Shown one piece after another: positions 30,448-42,723 of a DNA stretch of 64,000 bases; the stretch's first letter is position 1; each line of letters begins with the position of its first letter. Below the pieces are notes generated by a model. That model did not search any database, was not told the DNA's origin, and worked only from the letters and a program-made list of their open reading frames with translations. The stretch comes from Eutreptiella sp. 'Long Island Sound 2002' (taxonomy: Eukaryota; Euglenozoa; Euglenophyceae; Eutreptiales; Eutreptiaceae). The stretch spans positions 36,350,912-36,414,911 of the forward strand of contig OZ038389.1 of NCBI GenBank assembly GCA_964036045.1. The letters run 5' to 3'. Made by a program: the position numbers and the translations under genes.

Positions 30448-32689
30448 TGTCTGGAGGCGGGCGGTGGCAGCCGTGCGTCAAGGGCATCCTTTCTGGGCAA
30501 ATCGCCAAATTGAGTAGGCCGTGGAGGCCGCCTCGCTGCCGCAAGCACCACCAGCTGTGAAAGCCCCAATACACACACAACACATGGGGCAACATGGCGA
30601 TGACAGGCCCGCTGAACTAATACCGTGGAGCTGGCCCGGCGGAAGCCACGGAGCTACCACCCCACTTCCAGGGTGGTCCTGGGGCAGCAAGCCAGGTTCT
30701 GGCCAAAGTGCATATCGCAGTGGTCGAGGGGCAATACAGGGACGCACCCCTGGCCTGCACCGTGGGCCTGCTATAATGGGGAGCGACCCGACCCGAGGAC
30801 GCCAGTGTGGCCATACAGGCTCAACCAGGAGACCTGGTAAAAAATGGTGAAACCCCCGCGCTGTGCATAACACACACACACTCCCAGGAAAAAGGTGGAA
30901 TGCTAAATGTGTTGGCAACATACTGCCGGTGTGTTATTCGAAATTCATGCAGGAAACAACTCAATTCTGAAGAATGATGCAACACAATGGTGTGCTTAAT
31001 ATTTTTTTTTGCAACAGGGGCTAGTACTGCCAGCCATTCCCAGGACGTTGCTCCCAATCCTCTCAGTTTGCATTTGGTGTTGCACTTGTGTTGATGTGCT
31101 TTTGTCAGTATTGCTGCATTGTTTGTTATTCAGATCCCTATTTATCAATGACAGAGCAACACTGAACACCTTCAAAGTGCAAAGGAGCTGTATGTCTATT
31201 TTTGACCTCATGCTAGTCTAAATCAGTTCAGGGTGTGAGGGACGATGGGGGCAGGCGGAGTGAGGTTAGGCAGAGTGAGGGTTCAACCTAACCAGCTGAC
31301 CTGATGAGCCTGCTGCATTAAGGATGCCACAAAACACATTATTGTGCATAAAATTGAGCTCATTTCCCCCCCCCTAGCATACGAACACCAGTCACATGCA
31401 CAACACCTTCACCAAAGCAGAGGCATGAAGTCCGATTGGGCTGTTTATTTGAAAACCTGACATCATGGTCTCTGTTTTTCGGGCAGGGTGCTCAACAAAA
31501 AACATTCTAACATTCGGTTGAGGCATTCAGGCTCTGAGGTGTGCCATTATTGCCAAAAATAGTTGATGCAACACATGGCCGAACCCGCCCGAAACTGGCA
31601 CAGAAATAGGGGGCAATGGTGAAAATCTGCCACCACTTCATTCCATCTTTATTTCCCACACCCAACCCTAATTCCGCCGTGCAGTGCTCAAGAACAAGGG
31701 GTTTAACATTCTTCAGTTGGAGAATTCAAGACGTGGTGCGTTATTTCCTACCAAAAATACAATATGCCACCGATGGCCAAATTCACCCAAAGTGGGTAGA
31801 ATAGGGGGAAATGGTAACAGTCCACCACCAAAGCATTCAGTTTTGTTTTGCAATGCGCCTCCCCCTCAATGTTGCGGGTGCAGAGTTAAAAGAAAAGAGT
31901 TTTAAGGTGTTTTCCCAAAATGTCCGGCAATGCCAAGCAGTGCAAATTGACCTGTCCACTGCCACAGAGCTGCACCACAATAATTTGAGAAACGGAAAAG
32001 TTTTCCATTAGCAGGCAAGGTGCGGCCGTACTGCCGTATTGCCACAGCTTTAGGAACTCTACGGACCGAGCAAAAAAAGGGTAGGGGCAAGTTTGTCATA
32101 ATCATGTCATTTGCATATTGCTTTGTCACACAACAATCAGTTGTAATGGGGAAATCTAACACTATCTGTACAAATTAGTACAAATTGGCCCATAGGCAAG
32201 GCATTGCGGGATTGTGTCACGAAAATTAGCTGAAAAAGCATAGTGATGCACGAGCAACACAACCGTTGAGTGGAGTGTTGCGGCATATCTAAAACACATG
32301 CAATCTGTGAAGCTGAGATGCTTTGTTGGAGTTCTACATTGGGTTCTTGAGCCACACATGCACACAACAAGAGATATCGAAGAAAATGAACACCTAGCCC
32401 ATGGGTAGGTAGGGTGCTGCAGCATAGAAAGTTTTAAGACATGTAGGATCGGCATGGACATTGAGGAGGTTTGTGGAGGTTTGTGGAGGTTTAGTATATT
32501 TCACCATTTGAGTGCAGCAAAAACAATCATGGGGCACTGAGAAAGTGCAAGTTTGCATCGCTGGCCTGTCACTACACGAAACATTTGTCAAAGGTGTGTC
32601 CCACCTCACGTGGATGTGGCTTGAGGATAGCCAGGTCGGTTTTGTTTCAGCCCGATTTCGCCGAAGGTGCTTACTTCACCTGCCCGGGG

Positions 32690-32735
32690 TGGGTTAGTTG
32701 GGGCTTGGGTGGGTGGGTGGGTGGGTGGGTAGGTT
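32690..32735 (+). repeat. (GGGT)n tract
   Basis: Six GGGT units in a row. It resembles the loop motif of the G-rich palindromic elements, but without the arms. Confidence 0.6.
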
Positions 32736-32886
32736 TGGAGCCAATACCAACCCTGCACACAATCCAATATATATGGTATGTAAACATACGCGGAATAAAA
32801 TCTTATCTCAGATGTAGGTCTATTGCTTTCCGGAGGCGATGCTGAAAGATATTCTTAGTTTTTCAAGAAAGCTTTGGGTACAAAGA

Positions 32887-33530
32887 CTAAAATCCCAATC
32901 TAGAATATTTTTTCGAAATATTCTTGCTGTTGCAACAATCACAAGTCTCCTTTTTTGAATCCACGCTGCACCGTTCAATTATCAATTGTATGATTTCAAA
33001 TTTGTAAATCTCATCCCCCTCATTTGGAATTGTTTTGGTGGCGCACACGCTACAACAGCACCGTGCATACTGTCGTCTATTACGGTCAGCCACAACGTGT
33101 GTGATATAGAATAATTTATAAGCTGTGCGGATTTTGGGATGACTGCTAAATCTGTTACATCTCTGAATTTGTGCTTTCGAGTATGTTGCTGTCACAGGCG
33201 TACAAGTAGAGTGTGAAATCTTCAACAGGTTTTCGGCATCACTGTAGTAGTAGACTTCCTCTACCATTGCACCGCAGTACTCAATCTTGGTGTTGTTGTC
33301 AATATGACTGAGTTTTGTACGGGGCTCGTTAGGCTGAGCCTCAAACAAAAGCAAAACATGGCAAAGAACAACGTACAACGCATCGTTCGCGCAACACCTA
33401 TTGTGTATCCCATTCCAAAAAAGAAAACAGTTGGTGATTTTACTAGTTTTTAGAAAAGCATGGCCCCTGGAACTTGACGGGTACTCCAACACAGGGGAAA
33501 TAACCAAACCTACATCCTTGTGGTTACGGG
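32887..33530 (-). CDS. Hypothetical AT-rich ORF with Cys motifs
   Basis: Open for about 210 codons in low-GC DNA where stops should be frequent; no ATG at its head (a TAG lies just upstream), so it would be an exon or a truncated gene. WNGIHNRCCANDALYVVL resembles the region around the catalytic Cys of papain-like ubiquitin peptidases (Asn, then Cys, then Asp/Asn-Ala). The C-terminal part is rich in cysteine (ARCCCSVCA; ETCDCCNSK). The protease idea is weak and no matching His block is clear. It may equally be a mobile-element protein. The rest of 30.5-35.6 kb, apart from short tRNA-like and G-rich repeats, shows no gene. Confidence 0.3.
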
Positions 33531-34439
33531 CTAAAACCTAATCTGGTGCAACGAATCCCAATCTCTACCTTGAGTGCTTGGTCTAGTTAGTTAGAAATGA
33601 TATCTGTACAAGGGACTGTGTCCCCTGGTCAATCTGGGCAGCTGACTAACTACTCCGACTACACAAGCACACACAAAAGTCCCAAAGGATGGAACAACAT
33701 TGTGGAATGCTCCATCACTGTCAAGAAAAGGCTTCCTTGAGAGCTTTGTATTTTCGAGGCCTCAAGCAGAGACATGGGCTTTAGCCACATTGGCGCCGCT
33801 GTTAATGCATTATGACTTAGGGACCTATATGGTCAAATATGGCAAGTTGCACACAACAATGACAAGATGGGGTCATGGTTGTGCTTTGCTTATGACAACC
33901 AATTTTGTTCAACATTTTTTTGCGAACTTGGCGACACAAATTTCAACAGAAGCTTTGTAATAAAAGTACATTCCCGTTCCCACAAATACATCGCCTCACA
34001 TGCTAAGGAACCTCAAATGTTGTCCATGTAAAAGAAGCGACGACAACGACTAGAAGACACCTGCACCAGCAAAAACAACTACAAGGTGGCTACACAAGAG
34101 TTGGGAACGCGGAGGGTAGGTGAGATAAGATTGACATTGCCGAAGATATTTGACTTGGGGAGTAAGATTTCATGATGTCTAGCGTGTAGAGTTACTTTCA
34201 TAACAAAGTGTGATGAACATGTTTCGACAAGTAGAATCAAGACACCATACTGATGTGTGTCCAAAATCATTACTTCAAGGTCAAAGTAGAAAGAATAATA
34301 TGCTTTCAATGATTGATTTGTGTTGATGTGCCTCTACTTGTATCCTGCTGCTTGCCTGCTCCGCCGGTTTTTGTGTATTTTGGAAACCAAGGAAAAGACT
34401 ATCTGAGGTCACACAGCGATCTTCTTACTTAGCTAGGCT

Positions 34440-34520
34440 GACTAGGAATTGAACCCGTGACTTCTCAAAAAGAGGTGCCACAGCCCCCTACGATGCACAC
34501 CACTAGGATACGTAGTCATT
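34440..34520 (-). repeat. tRNA-derived sequence, minus strand
   Basis: On the minus strand TATCCTAGTGGTGTGC (A box) is followed by GGGTTCAATTCC (B box, 34445-34456) with a longer gap, as in tRNAs with a large variable arm (Leu/Ser type). Probably a SINE or pseudogene. Confidence 0.4.
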
Positions 34521-35633
34521 GATGAAAGAACAGATACAAATGTATAGGCTCTGAACCAGAGCAGTGCCTCAGTCAACTCAAAATTCTGTGATAAAATCAA
34601 AATAGTTTTGCGTCAAGGTTCCTCACAACATCCATTGATTAGTGCTTAGCTTTATAGGTCAAAATGCATGATTCTCATTCTGGTAGGGCCCAATACTAAG
34701 ATCAAATTGTGGTATGCCTCAAGGCATCTTTAATACAACTAAAGTCCACCCCAAAGGCATTGAAATGCACTTTTTCTCACTAAAGAACCCCCAAGTTGCG
34801 GAACACGCCTTTGACTTTGGAGTACAAAAAAACACATTCGCACAGCAAAAATTGCCCCATTGCCTCAGTGTGTCTAGTGAAAGAGTATACGGAGGAGCTT
34901 TTTGAGGTTCACAGGGTAGCGTTACACGCAACGCACAACACTAATCAAATCTACAATGCTCTCCAACGAGTGATTAAACAATCAAGACATTTGGTAAATA
35001 AAATCAGAGTGATGGTTTTAGAATAAAAGATTAATATTCAAAATAAAGCACTCCCATTGCACTCAACTGCGCATCACATTCATTATCTACAGTGGGCATG
35101 CGCGCGCGTCACAACGCCAGCATTGCACCGGTCTTCCCAGCTGCCACAAAAAAAGCCTACAATTGGGAGATTATTCAGGAAGCTATCTTTTTTTTTCCAC
35201 AGTCAGCCGCGGACAAATGCAGATTTCAAAATGAAAAAGTCATCATAATGAAAGAATGTAAAAACTTGAATCACATGTGCGATTCTGTGTCCATGAGAAT
35301 TATCGAAGCACTAAGTGGTCTTACAGAGACCTGGGTGCACGGCATGTATATAGCCATAGCAGCAACCACAAGCATCTATTTACAATGAGGAGCTAAAAAG
35401 GATGATGTGCGCAGTGATTAAACAACTGATTTCGGACAAAATTATACCAATTTCCGTATGCATTAGCAAGATAATCGCAATTCCAATGCAATTGTGCGCG
35501 GTGAAGGTAGTGCCGTGCTTGCGGGCAGCTCCATTTTTGATCTTGGCGTGGTTTCGTTCCCCGCACTTTTCATTGTTGCGCGCCTTCAGCACCCTCTAAT
35601 GGGGCTCCATTTATGAACATGAAATGCAAGACA

Positions 35634-36389
35634 TCATTGTTTGTTGTGAAACGCATCTCGGTCATGTGCCCAAATACATTTGTTGGTACACCTGAGCCAC
35701 ACTTTGAGGGCAGGGGGGACGCAACTTTCAGAGAATAACGTCTGCAGTGTGTTTGTGACCCAGTTTGCGATGGACTTGCCATAGGTGGGGAGTTTGAGGG
35801 TAAGGCGCCTGGGGAGTTCCACTCCCCACTCCATGTTCACTCGTTGGGCCACCTTCTTGAACAGTTTCTCAAACAGCGGGCCCTTTACATACCGCGCTGC
35901 TCGCGTGAGAAACTGCAGGAGCATATGTACATTCGTGGACTGGTCAGTGGTGTGTGCCGGGGTATGTGCCTGCAGAACCAGAGTTTTGCACTCTGGCGGG
36001 AGGGAGAGTTTATTTACAATGGTCTCCCACGTGTCACAAAGCAGTGCCCCCCCGGGGGCCACCGAGTTGCAGGTGGGGGTCAGCGCAGTCTCTAGTCTAC
36101 CCTCAAGTAGCAGGGCTTGTGCATTTTCCTGCACATTGCGCATGCGAAGCATGGTGACATGTCCCGGCCCATGTCTGTTGAGCAGTTTGGGAAAGCTGGG
36201 CGTCTTGTGCCACATCGGGGGGCGGGCTCTGCGTTGTGGAACACGGAACACAGTTTGCAGTGCCGGTGCATGCGTGTAGTGTTCCCTCAGTCTAGAGAAC
36301 GGAGGCCTTTGGTCATGTATGCATCCATACTGCCCTACATAGGGGAAGGAGGAGCTTAGTAGTGCATATATACCCTTGCTTGGTGTCAT
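35634..36389 (-). pseudogene. GIY-YIG nuclease domain of a Penelope-like element
   Basis: 251 codons from an ATG at 36389. Residues 6-19 are GIYALLSSSFPYVG, the G-I-Y ... Y-x-G core of the GIY-YIG nuclease, followed by an Arg in RLREHY and a NRHGPG block like that in the second element of this window (MHRHGPENF). The nuclease would nick the target DNA to prime reverse transcription. A Lys/Leu-rich region follows (RRLTLKLPTYGKSIANW), which matches in position the KLKLPYSLP region before the Cys motif of the other element. The frame ends at CIWAHDRDAFHNKQ without reaching a reverse transcriptase. Confidence 0.55.
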
Positions 36390-36411
36390 GAGGTCGCCAC
36401 TAACTCCTACA

Positions 36412-37125
36412 TCAGATAGGCGCCGCCCTTTGGAGCTTTCTGTTTGGGGTGGAGAGTAGAAGCATGTTTGAGGTGTACAGAGATTGTACTGCCGCCTCCC
36501 AGTTTACGGGCTTGACACGCATCAACCGATTGCGGGTGTCTACCTCTGCATTCCACTTTCTCCACCAGCGTGTTGTGTGTTTGTGTGTTTCGCTGGCCGT
36601 CGACCTTGCATGGCACGGGGGTAGGTCATAGTGAGAATATGGGGTGGTACGGCGCGTGAGGTTGTGAAGTGCTGACTGTAGGCTGGAGGGGTTGACATCC
36701 CAGGCAACGTCAGCAGGCCCACCTTGGAGTGGCCAAAGTTCCCATGTACCAGGCCGGTGAGCCCACTTTTCGTTTCCCACTCCTGCAGTCGAGTAGCGCT
36801 TACACCTAAGTTTGTTCCAATGGGCAAGCATGTGGCCCGTGCCCTGATCAACATGTATCTGCAGCATATTGGACCAATTTCTGGTGTGCTCACGTCCCCG
36901 CACACTAGTGTAGAAGTCCCTATTATGAAGGACCACCACCGCCTGTGTGGCATCACTCAGGAAGAGGGGGATGTGTTTTGGTTCTACGGTGGTGAGTTGG
37001 GTGTGTACGAACACTTTCCGGAACGAAAGGTCAGGCGTGGGCCCCTGATTGAGGAGACCCAAACACGTGGCATATGGGCGTGATCGCAGTGTATTGGGGG
37101 GTGGGGGCTGCCAGTGATGTGCCAC
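36412..37125 (-). pseudogene. Penelope-like element, region before GIY-YIG
   Basis: About 237 open codons, no ATG at the head, one frame away from the nuclease ORF. Trp-rich (RNWSNMLQIH; RWWRKWNAEV). In the better-preserved element at 48.4-49.3 kb a similarly placed region has PKWWSQPNRNW. It probably belongs to the same polyprotein, now separated by a frameshift. No known domain is recognised. Confidence 0.4.
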
Positions 37126-37732
37126 CGATGGTGCATTGTGCAGCCAGTACCTCTGTGATAAGAGACTTCATGCCATGGGATAGGTCCGTGCCAGCCCATC
37201 CCCCGGTGTTGTGCGCCGCTGCTGACCACTTGGCAACCTGGGTGTAGAACACATGCCCATGTGCTGTTCGGCATGTGCTGCTCTTGCGCCTCCTCTCGGG
37301 GGGTATTGGGGTGGTGCTTATCACGACAGTAAGCATACCACAGGTGCTTCATCGAGCGTGCAGCGCGCGTCGCAGTGCTTGGCCCTTGTTCGTGTTGCCC
37401 ACGTATGTGTGCCCGCTTGTGTGCGTGGCTATGCGCGTGTGTGCAGTCCTGCACGCTTCTGGTCCCGCCTGTGCTCATTCTCAAACGGGCGGCCACAAGC
37501 TTTCATCATCGCTTCCTACGCCGGGATCTTCATACGATCCTTGGTGGGGGTCGGGCTGCGCCAACGGGAATTGGGACTCTGGCTCCGCTAACGAGAAATG
37601 GGACTCTGGTTGGGACTCTGCACCGCCCCTAGACTCACGCCCGGGTGCCCGATCACATGGCTGTCTCATGTCATCACGCAAATTAGGACCTTGTGAGGCC
37701 CCCAGTGGGTCCGAGAGTTGCGAGTTGGAGAC

Positions 37733-38839
37733 TTACGAGCTAGAGTCTAGCGAGGGGGGTTGTGAGTCTGGAATTCTCGACATCTGCGACAGGTCATCTG
37801 GGCGTCGCTCCGCATACTGTGCCGGCAGGCAGGGCGTTGGCAGGCAGGGCGGTGAATGTCCAGGCACCTCTTGTTCCAGGATGCATCGCCCACCCTGTCG
37901 CACGGAGTCCCACTCTCCAACCGCTTCTCGCCATTTTTTAACCGAGGGGTTCACTGGGTGCTGCGGGGGGGCTTCTTCTCTTGCACCACTCAGAGCCGTC
38001 GCTGGTGCTGGCGCTGGTGCTAGTGCTCGGCTTTTCAGGGGCGTGACCGTCCGCATGTGATCTGGGGCCGTGGTGCCGCGGTGTGGACAGCGCCTCTTAT
38101 AGGGAGGATTGAGTTCATTAGCACCATCTTGCGCATCTTCTGGTCGGAGGAAGACATGTCCCTTTGGCAGCTGGCAGGCCCCTCTCTTTGTCATGGAGAA
38201 ATATCCTCTGATCGATGGGGGCTGTAGCAGTGGGGGCATGTCGCATTCCCACAGTGGTTCCCCGGATTCATCCAGGGCTGACACCCTGGCACACATAGGG
38301 ATCCACATTTCCCGCGGGTCACTTCCTGGTGCAGTAGGCGAAACAACTTGCTGCACAACAACAAGGCATCTTGCTACCAATCGGTGGCTGATCTGCGCAA
38401 TCAGGGGTGCATATGTACTAGCCGGCAGGATCATCGGGTCAACAGACTTTAGCAGTTCGACTAGCTCTTCCCGGGCGAGCGAGTCAATGGAACGTCCTTG
38501 GACCTTCCGGGTGATTGGCTTCCTCCAGAAATCATCTGGGTATGCCAGGTGCATTGTTTGCAATGACCGCTTGCTTTGCTTCTTGATCTCACAGTCTGCC
38601 AATGGGGAGCCCTGTTCCGCTGGGTCATCGCCACTGTCATCAGACTCTTCATATACAGAGGTCGCTCGCGACTGTGGGGAATCACCTCTTGTGGGGTCTG
38701 GGGAGGATCCATAGCCTGTTTGCCCAGCATTTGGGGCCTCTGCCCCTTCATCTTGGGGTTGCCTTGGTGCCCCGCATTGTGCGGTCACAGACTCGTTCTG
38801 GCGTGGGCATAGCAGTCCCGCTGCATGGTCTGACGGCAT
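37733..38839 (-). pseudogene. Penelope-like element, N-terminal ORF 2
   Basis: 368 codons from an ATG at 38839. It is acidic and Ser/Pro-rich at the start (YEESDDSGDDPAE), has a folded middle (REELVELLKSVDPMILPAS, then HRLVARCLVVVQQVV) and a Pro/Ala-rich tail. It has no recognised domain. Its position upstream of the nuclease suggests an RNA- or DNA-binding ORF1-type protein, but that is inference. Confidence 0.35.
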
Positions 38840-38857
38840 GTCTGGAAGGCGTCTTCT

Positions 38858-39589
38858 CTAGGGTGCGTCTTGCGTTGGCCCGGTGCCCTTAGAGCCTCTG
38901 TGGCAGTCCAAGTGTTTTGCTTCCTCACCCTTGTCCTCTTGCTTCGCGGGGTCCATCTCCATAGGAGCTCCCAGGGGTGCCTGCACACCTTCAGTCTTTG
39001 GGGCCTGTGATGCTGGGAGTCCTTGGAGGTTGGGCGCCAGGGAGCTGTGGCTCATGCCCACTTGGACTAGACGTTGTTGGATTTGCTCTTGCGACCACCC
39101 CATGCCTTCTAGCATGCAGATCATCAGGGGGTTCCCACAGGCTTGTCCGCTTTCCAAGCGGCCAACGGAATGCTGCACAGTTACTGGGTCTTGGCGAAGG
39201 CCTTCAACATCAGAGGTGAGGGACTTTATGTTTCCTTCCACTGCTGTGACCCGCGACTCCATATGCGTGGACTGGATACTGAAGGATCCCTGCACCGCCT
39301 GACTCCTTCCTGCCGGAGTCATTGACTGCACCGCTCTGGCCGGGTGATATTTGTGCACGGGCCTGGTGATGTCCGCTTGGTGCCCGGGGACTCCTGTCAT
39401 CTTGGAAACGCCATCAAGCCCTGGTCCTGCGCCCATGTGGGGTGTCGTGAAGGGGAATCCTTTGCTAGCTTTTGCGTCCGGCCGTGCCTGAGTGGGGCCC
39501 GGCCCTCCTGGGCTGGGCTTTGGGCTGTGTTTCAGCCTCAACAACCCCAAAAACGCTCTAACAACTTCGTGGTGAGCAAGCGCCGGCAT
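38858..39589 (-). pseudogene. Penelope-like element, N-terminal ORF 1
   Basis: Open for about 244 codons from an ATG at 39589. A short predicted coiled coil (RVTAVEGNIKSLTSDVEGL) and a small UBA-like helix pair (MICMLEGMGWSQEQIQQRL) are visible. It stops 19 bases before the next ORF and is probably part of the same transcription unit. The function is unknown. Confidence 0.35.
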
Positions 39590-40245
39590 AGGGGAGACCA
39601 GGCATGTCAACTCTCTCCGTTCTATCCTTCACGAAGAATGGCTACTACTCTCATGGTGGCATGTTAATACTTGTTAATATTAATGCTAGCCATGGGTAGC
39701 ATGCGAAATAGGTTGCAACACAATGTCCATAGGATAGTGTGATTCATCAAGCTTCCCAACACGTTGCTTAATACACAATGTCACTTTGTGTAGGCTGAAG
39801 TACTGGCAAGACTCGTCAGCGGGCAAAGGACAAAGCAACAAAACGGGGTGAGCCCATAGACGAAAAAAAATAGACTGTGAAGCAAAATAGAGTGAGCGTC
39901 TTTCGTCAAGCCAGAGTGCACGTAAAAGAGCGGGCCGGAGCCCCCTAGATTCACCAAGCCATCAATGGCCAATTACATTGGCACTGCAGATTGCAGTTGA
40001 AGCACCCATATCGGGCAGCCCCAGGCTGTGAAGCACAAGACTACATACGGGGGGTAGGGAAGGAGATGGGGGATAGAGCAGGCCTAGAGCTGAATCGCGG
40101 TCACATAGATTATACTTGGTGAGCCCAAAGTAAAGACCAGGTTTCCACCAGGAGGTGGGGTATCGCTTCATGTATAATTCGTGCATGCATGCAAGGGAAT
40201 TGTGCTGTCCATCGGACCAGCGGACTGTAGGCCTAAGGAGAAAGA

Positions 40246-40838
40246 TGTCCTTGATTAGTGCCCTATAGATTTTGATGAAATCCTGCAGGTTTTTGATGGT
40301 GAAATCCCAAAACCAAAGGAGCAAGTAGAGCAAGAACAGGATGTGGATGGAATCAATGAATAGTTTGAAATCCAGTGTAACACAGAAGGGCTGCAGATAG
40401 ACAAAGCAGGTATAAACACAAAGATTCAATCACAAATGGATAATACAAAAGATTTTATATGAACGCTGGACTAGCTCTAGCCTCCAAGATAGCATCAAGC
40501 ACTTCATGTGCACTCTTTTGGGTGAAATGGTGCTGGTTAGCAATGTGGGGCATAGGTGTCAGGCCAGACACAGAATGTGACTTGGCCAAGCAACTGAATT
40601 CAGAAACAGTTAAAAAGTAGAACCACAATAGGTGGTAGAAACAATTGAGTATAGGGGTCTTGGGGTGGGAGACCACTAGGCTTAACCTCCAAGGCCTAAA
40701 GCATGAAATGCCTATTTTATTTCGGTATATCCTCCATGAAGGAAGATACCTCCGCTCAGTTGAGTGGTAGGGGTGAACTTCATGGGGGGGCTAGGGTTAC
40801 AACCCTAGTTACTTTGAGAAAGTGTACTTTAGGCTTCA
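40246..40838 (-). repeat. 3' LTR of the gag-only element
   Basis: 593 bases, about 97-98% identical by eye to 44470-45062. Starts TGTCCTTGATTAGTGCCC and ends TTTAGGCTTCA on the plus strand. Confidence 0.8.
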
Positions 40839-41195
40839 AAGGAGAAATAAAAATACTTAAGTTAGTCTTAGCATCAACAAAAGGGTTTCAAGGGGGGCTT
40901 GGCCTGGATCAAGCCCTCCAAGAAAGACATGGTAGTGAGTTTTTCTTACTCCCCCCTGGAGTACTAGTTAGCTAAGCTAGTAGGACCAAGGAAAAAGGCT
41001 CAAATATTCCCAAAATTACCTCAGAAAATGCATTAAACTTACCAAAAACATCCTCATCAGTTCATAGAAGCCTATCACACTGTAGGTACCCTCGAAAAAC
41101 AGTGTAATGTACCGTGAACGATGTCCCTTCGATGGGGCATTCCTCAAAAGTCGCCAGCATGCGACGAAAGCTTTTGGTAAAAATTTGGGGGTAGT

Positions 41196-41255
41196 GGGGT
41201 TTGAACCCAGGACTCCCTCCCTAGAGCACATATGCTTGCCCACTAGGGTACAGTC
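41196..41255 (-). repeat. tRNA-like promoter boxes inside the gag-only element
   Basis: On the minus strand GTACCCTAGTGGGC (A box) and GGGTTCAAACCCC (B box) are spaced as in a tRNA. No acceptor stem forms. Possibly a SINE inserted in the element. Confidence 0.35.
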
Positions 41256-42500
41256 GAACGCTCTAATGCGGACGGCTATCGCTGCATAAACAGCGTTTTA
41301 GTAAATGTCCTGACCAAGGGCCGGGGCGGAGCAATACTCCCAGTGGAGGACACAAATCTCCAGGAGCTGAAAAAAATAGAAAATGTAACCAACAGGGAGT
41401 GATTCCTGCGGTTTAGCGAAAGGGGTAGCGATTTAACAAGTCAAATCGCTAAAAATTGACGAAATCACGCGAGAAATCGTCATTTTTACACCAAACTCAA
41501 TGTCGCAGACAAGCGCAAAGGAAGCGGACTGCAAAAACAAGGTTGCGCAAGCGTAAACGGCTTTTGAAAAAGAAGGTATGAGCCGTAGTTTTTAAAGTTC
41601 TAAAGGAAATTTTTGCACAGTTGCATCAAAATTTTTATAAACTTTAGGGAAAAGTATTCAAACTCAGCCCACACCACAGAGCAGGTGGACAACCCACCTC
41701 TCAGGTATGCCAGTGTTATTTCACACGCATGCATTGCGTTCGTGCTGGTTGCTTCGTCAAAACGTTAGGGTTGTCAACGCTGTGTTCGTTGGGGGTTCGG
41801 GTTCTCCTCTCTCTTGCTCTGCACAGGTCAAAACAGGAATGAAAGGTATGCGATGCGAATGGAGCGCGCAGCGGGCACGTAGGGTTAGAATATGCGCTGT
41901 GCTCGCGATGCATGTGCCTAGTTGAGGCATTCACACGCTGTGGCGCTTTCCCTGTACCCCAATTCACCCTTGTTCTCTCTTCAAACCTAAGAAAAGAAAG
42001 TGCTTGCTCGTGTTTGTTTGCTCGTGTGTAGCCGTAGCGCTAAAGTAGGGTTGCTTAAAACGCTTAGGCTTGTTTTGCGCTGTGCAGTGCGCCACTTTCT
42101 CCCCTCTTTCTGCAGGAAACAAGACAAGGGAAGCGTGCATGACACACAGTGCATTAATCGCTTAGGGTGGTTTATAATTCGCCGTAGGTTTGCTTAAGCG
42201 CGTAGGGTTGTTTTGCGCTCGTGTTTTCCTCGGCATTCACATGATGCGTGGTGAGTAAGGTAGGTAAGCCCAGGAGGAGCTCACCTCCTGGTTGATCCAC
42301 GCTTGTGATTGGTTATGTTGAGTTAAATTAGGTAAAAACAACAGGAAATCGAGAGATTGTGCATACCTGTGCATGCATATGACGCATCAAAGGGTAAGCC
42401 ACGCGAAGTGCGCACGGTAAACCTTGTTTAGGTTACCCAGGGGCTCCAACCTACGTTCTTTAAGAGAACGGGTGGAGTTCCTTAAGCTTGCTTGCTTGTA

Positions 42501-42588
42501 CTGAGGTTCAGGAACAGCGTATTATAGGGCAGCCTGAGAAGCGTATAACACGTGGAGGCTGTCTTGGTTCCTTAGTCCTGAACCTCAG
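42501..42588. repeat. Perfect 13-14-bp inverted repeat with ~62-base loop
   Basis: CTGAGGTTCAGGA at 42501-42513 and TCCTGAACCTCAG at 42576-42588. It lies just downstream of gag in element orientation. It could be an RNA stem of the element, such as a packaging or termination hairpin. Confidence 0.5.
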
Positions 42589-42723
42589 TCATTGGCCTTT
42601 GCTTTACAGGTGGGAGGGTAAGGGCGATTGGTGTAGTCCCTCTTGGCAGCGCTAAAATATGCTGCGCGGATCACAAAAACAAATAACTGCAGCTCAACCA
42701 GGAGTGGTGAGTGCAGTCCAACT

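Larger units (their letters stand above)
35634..39589 (-). mobile_element. Penelope-like element, 5' part only (GIY-YIG first)
   Basis: Four minus-strand frames in a row (39589-38858, 38839-37733, 37125-36412, 36389-35634) with similar GC-rich coding composition. The last begins with a GIY-YIG nuclease motif. No reverse transcriptase follows: coding ends at 35634 and AT-rich DNA begins. The 3' part of the element is therefore missing. That is unusual, because reverse transcription normally loses the 5' end; it points to a later deletion. Confidence 0.5.
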
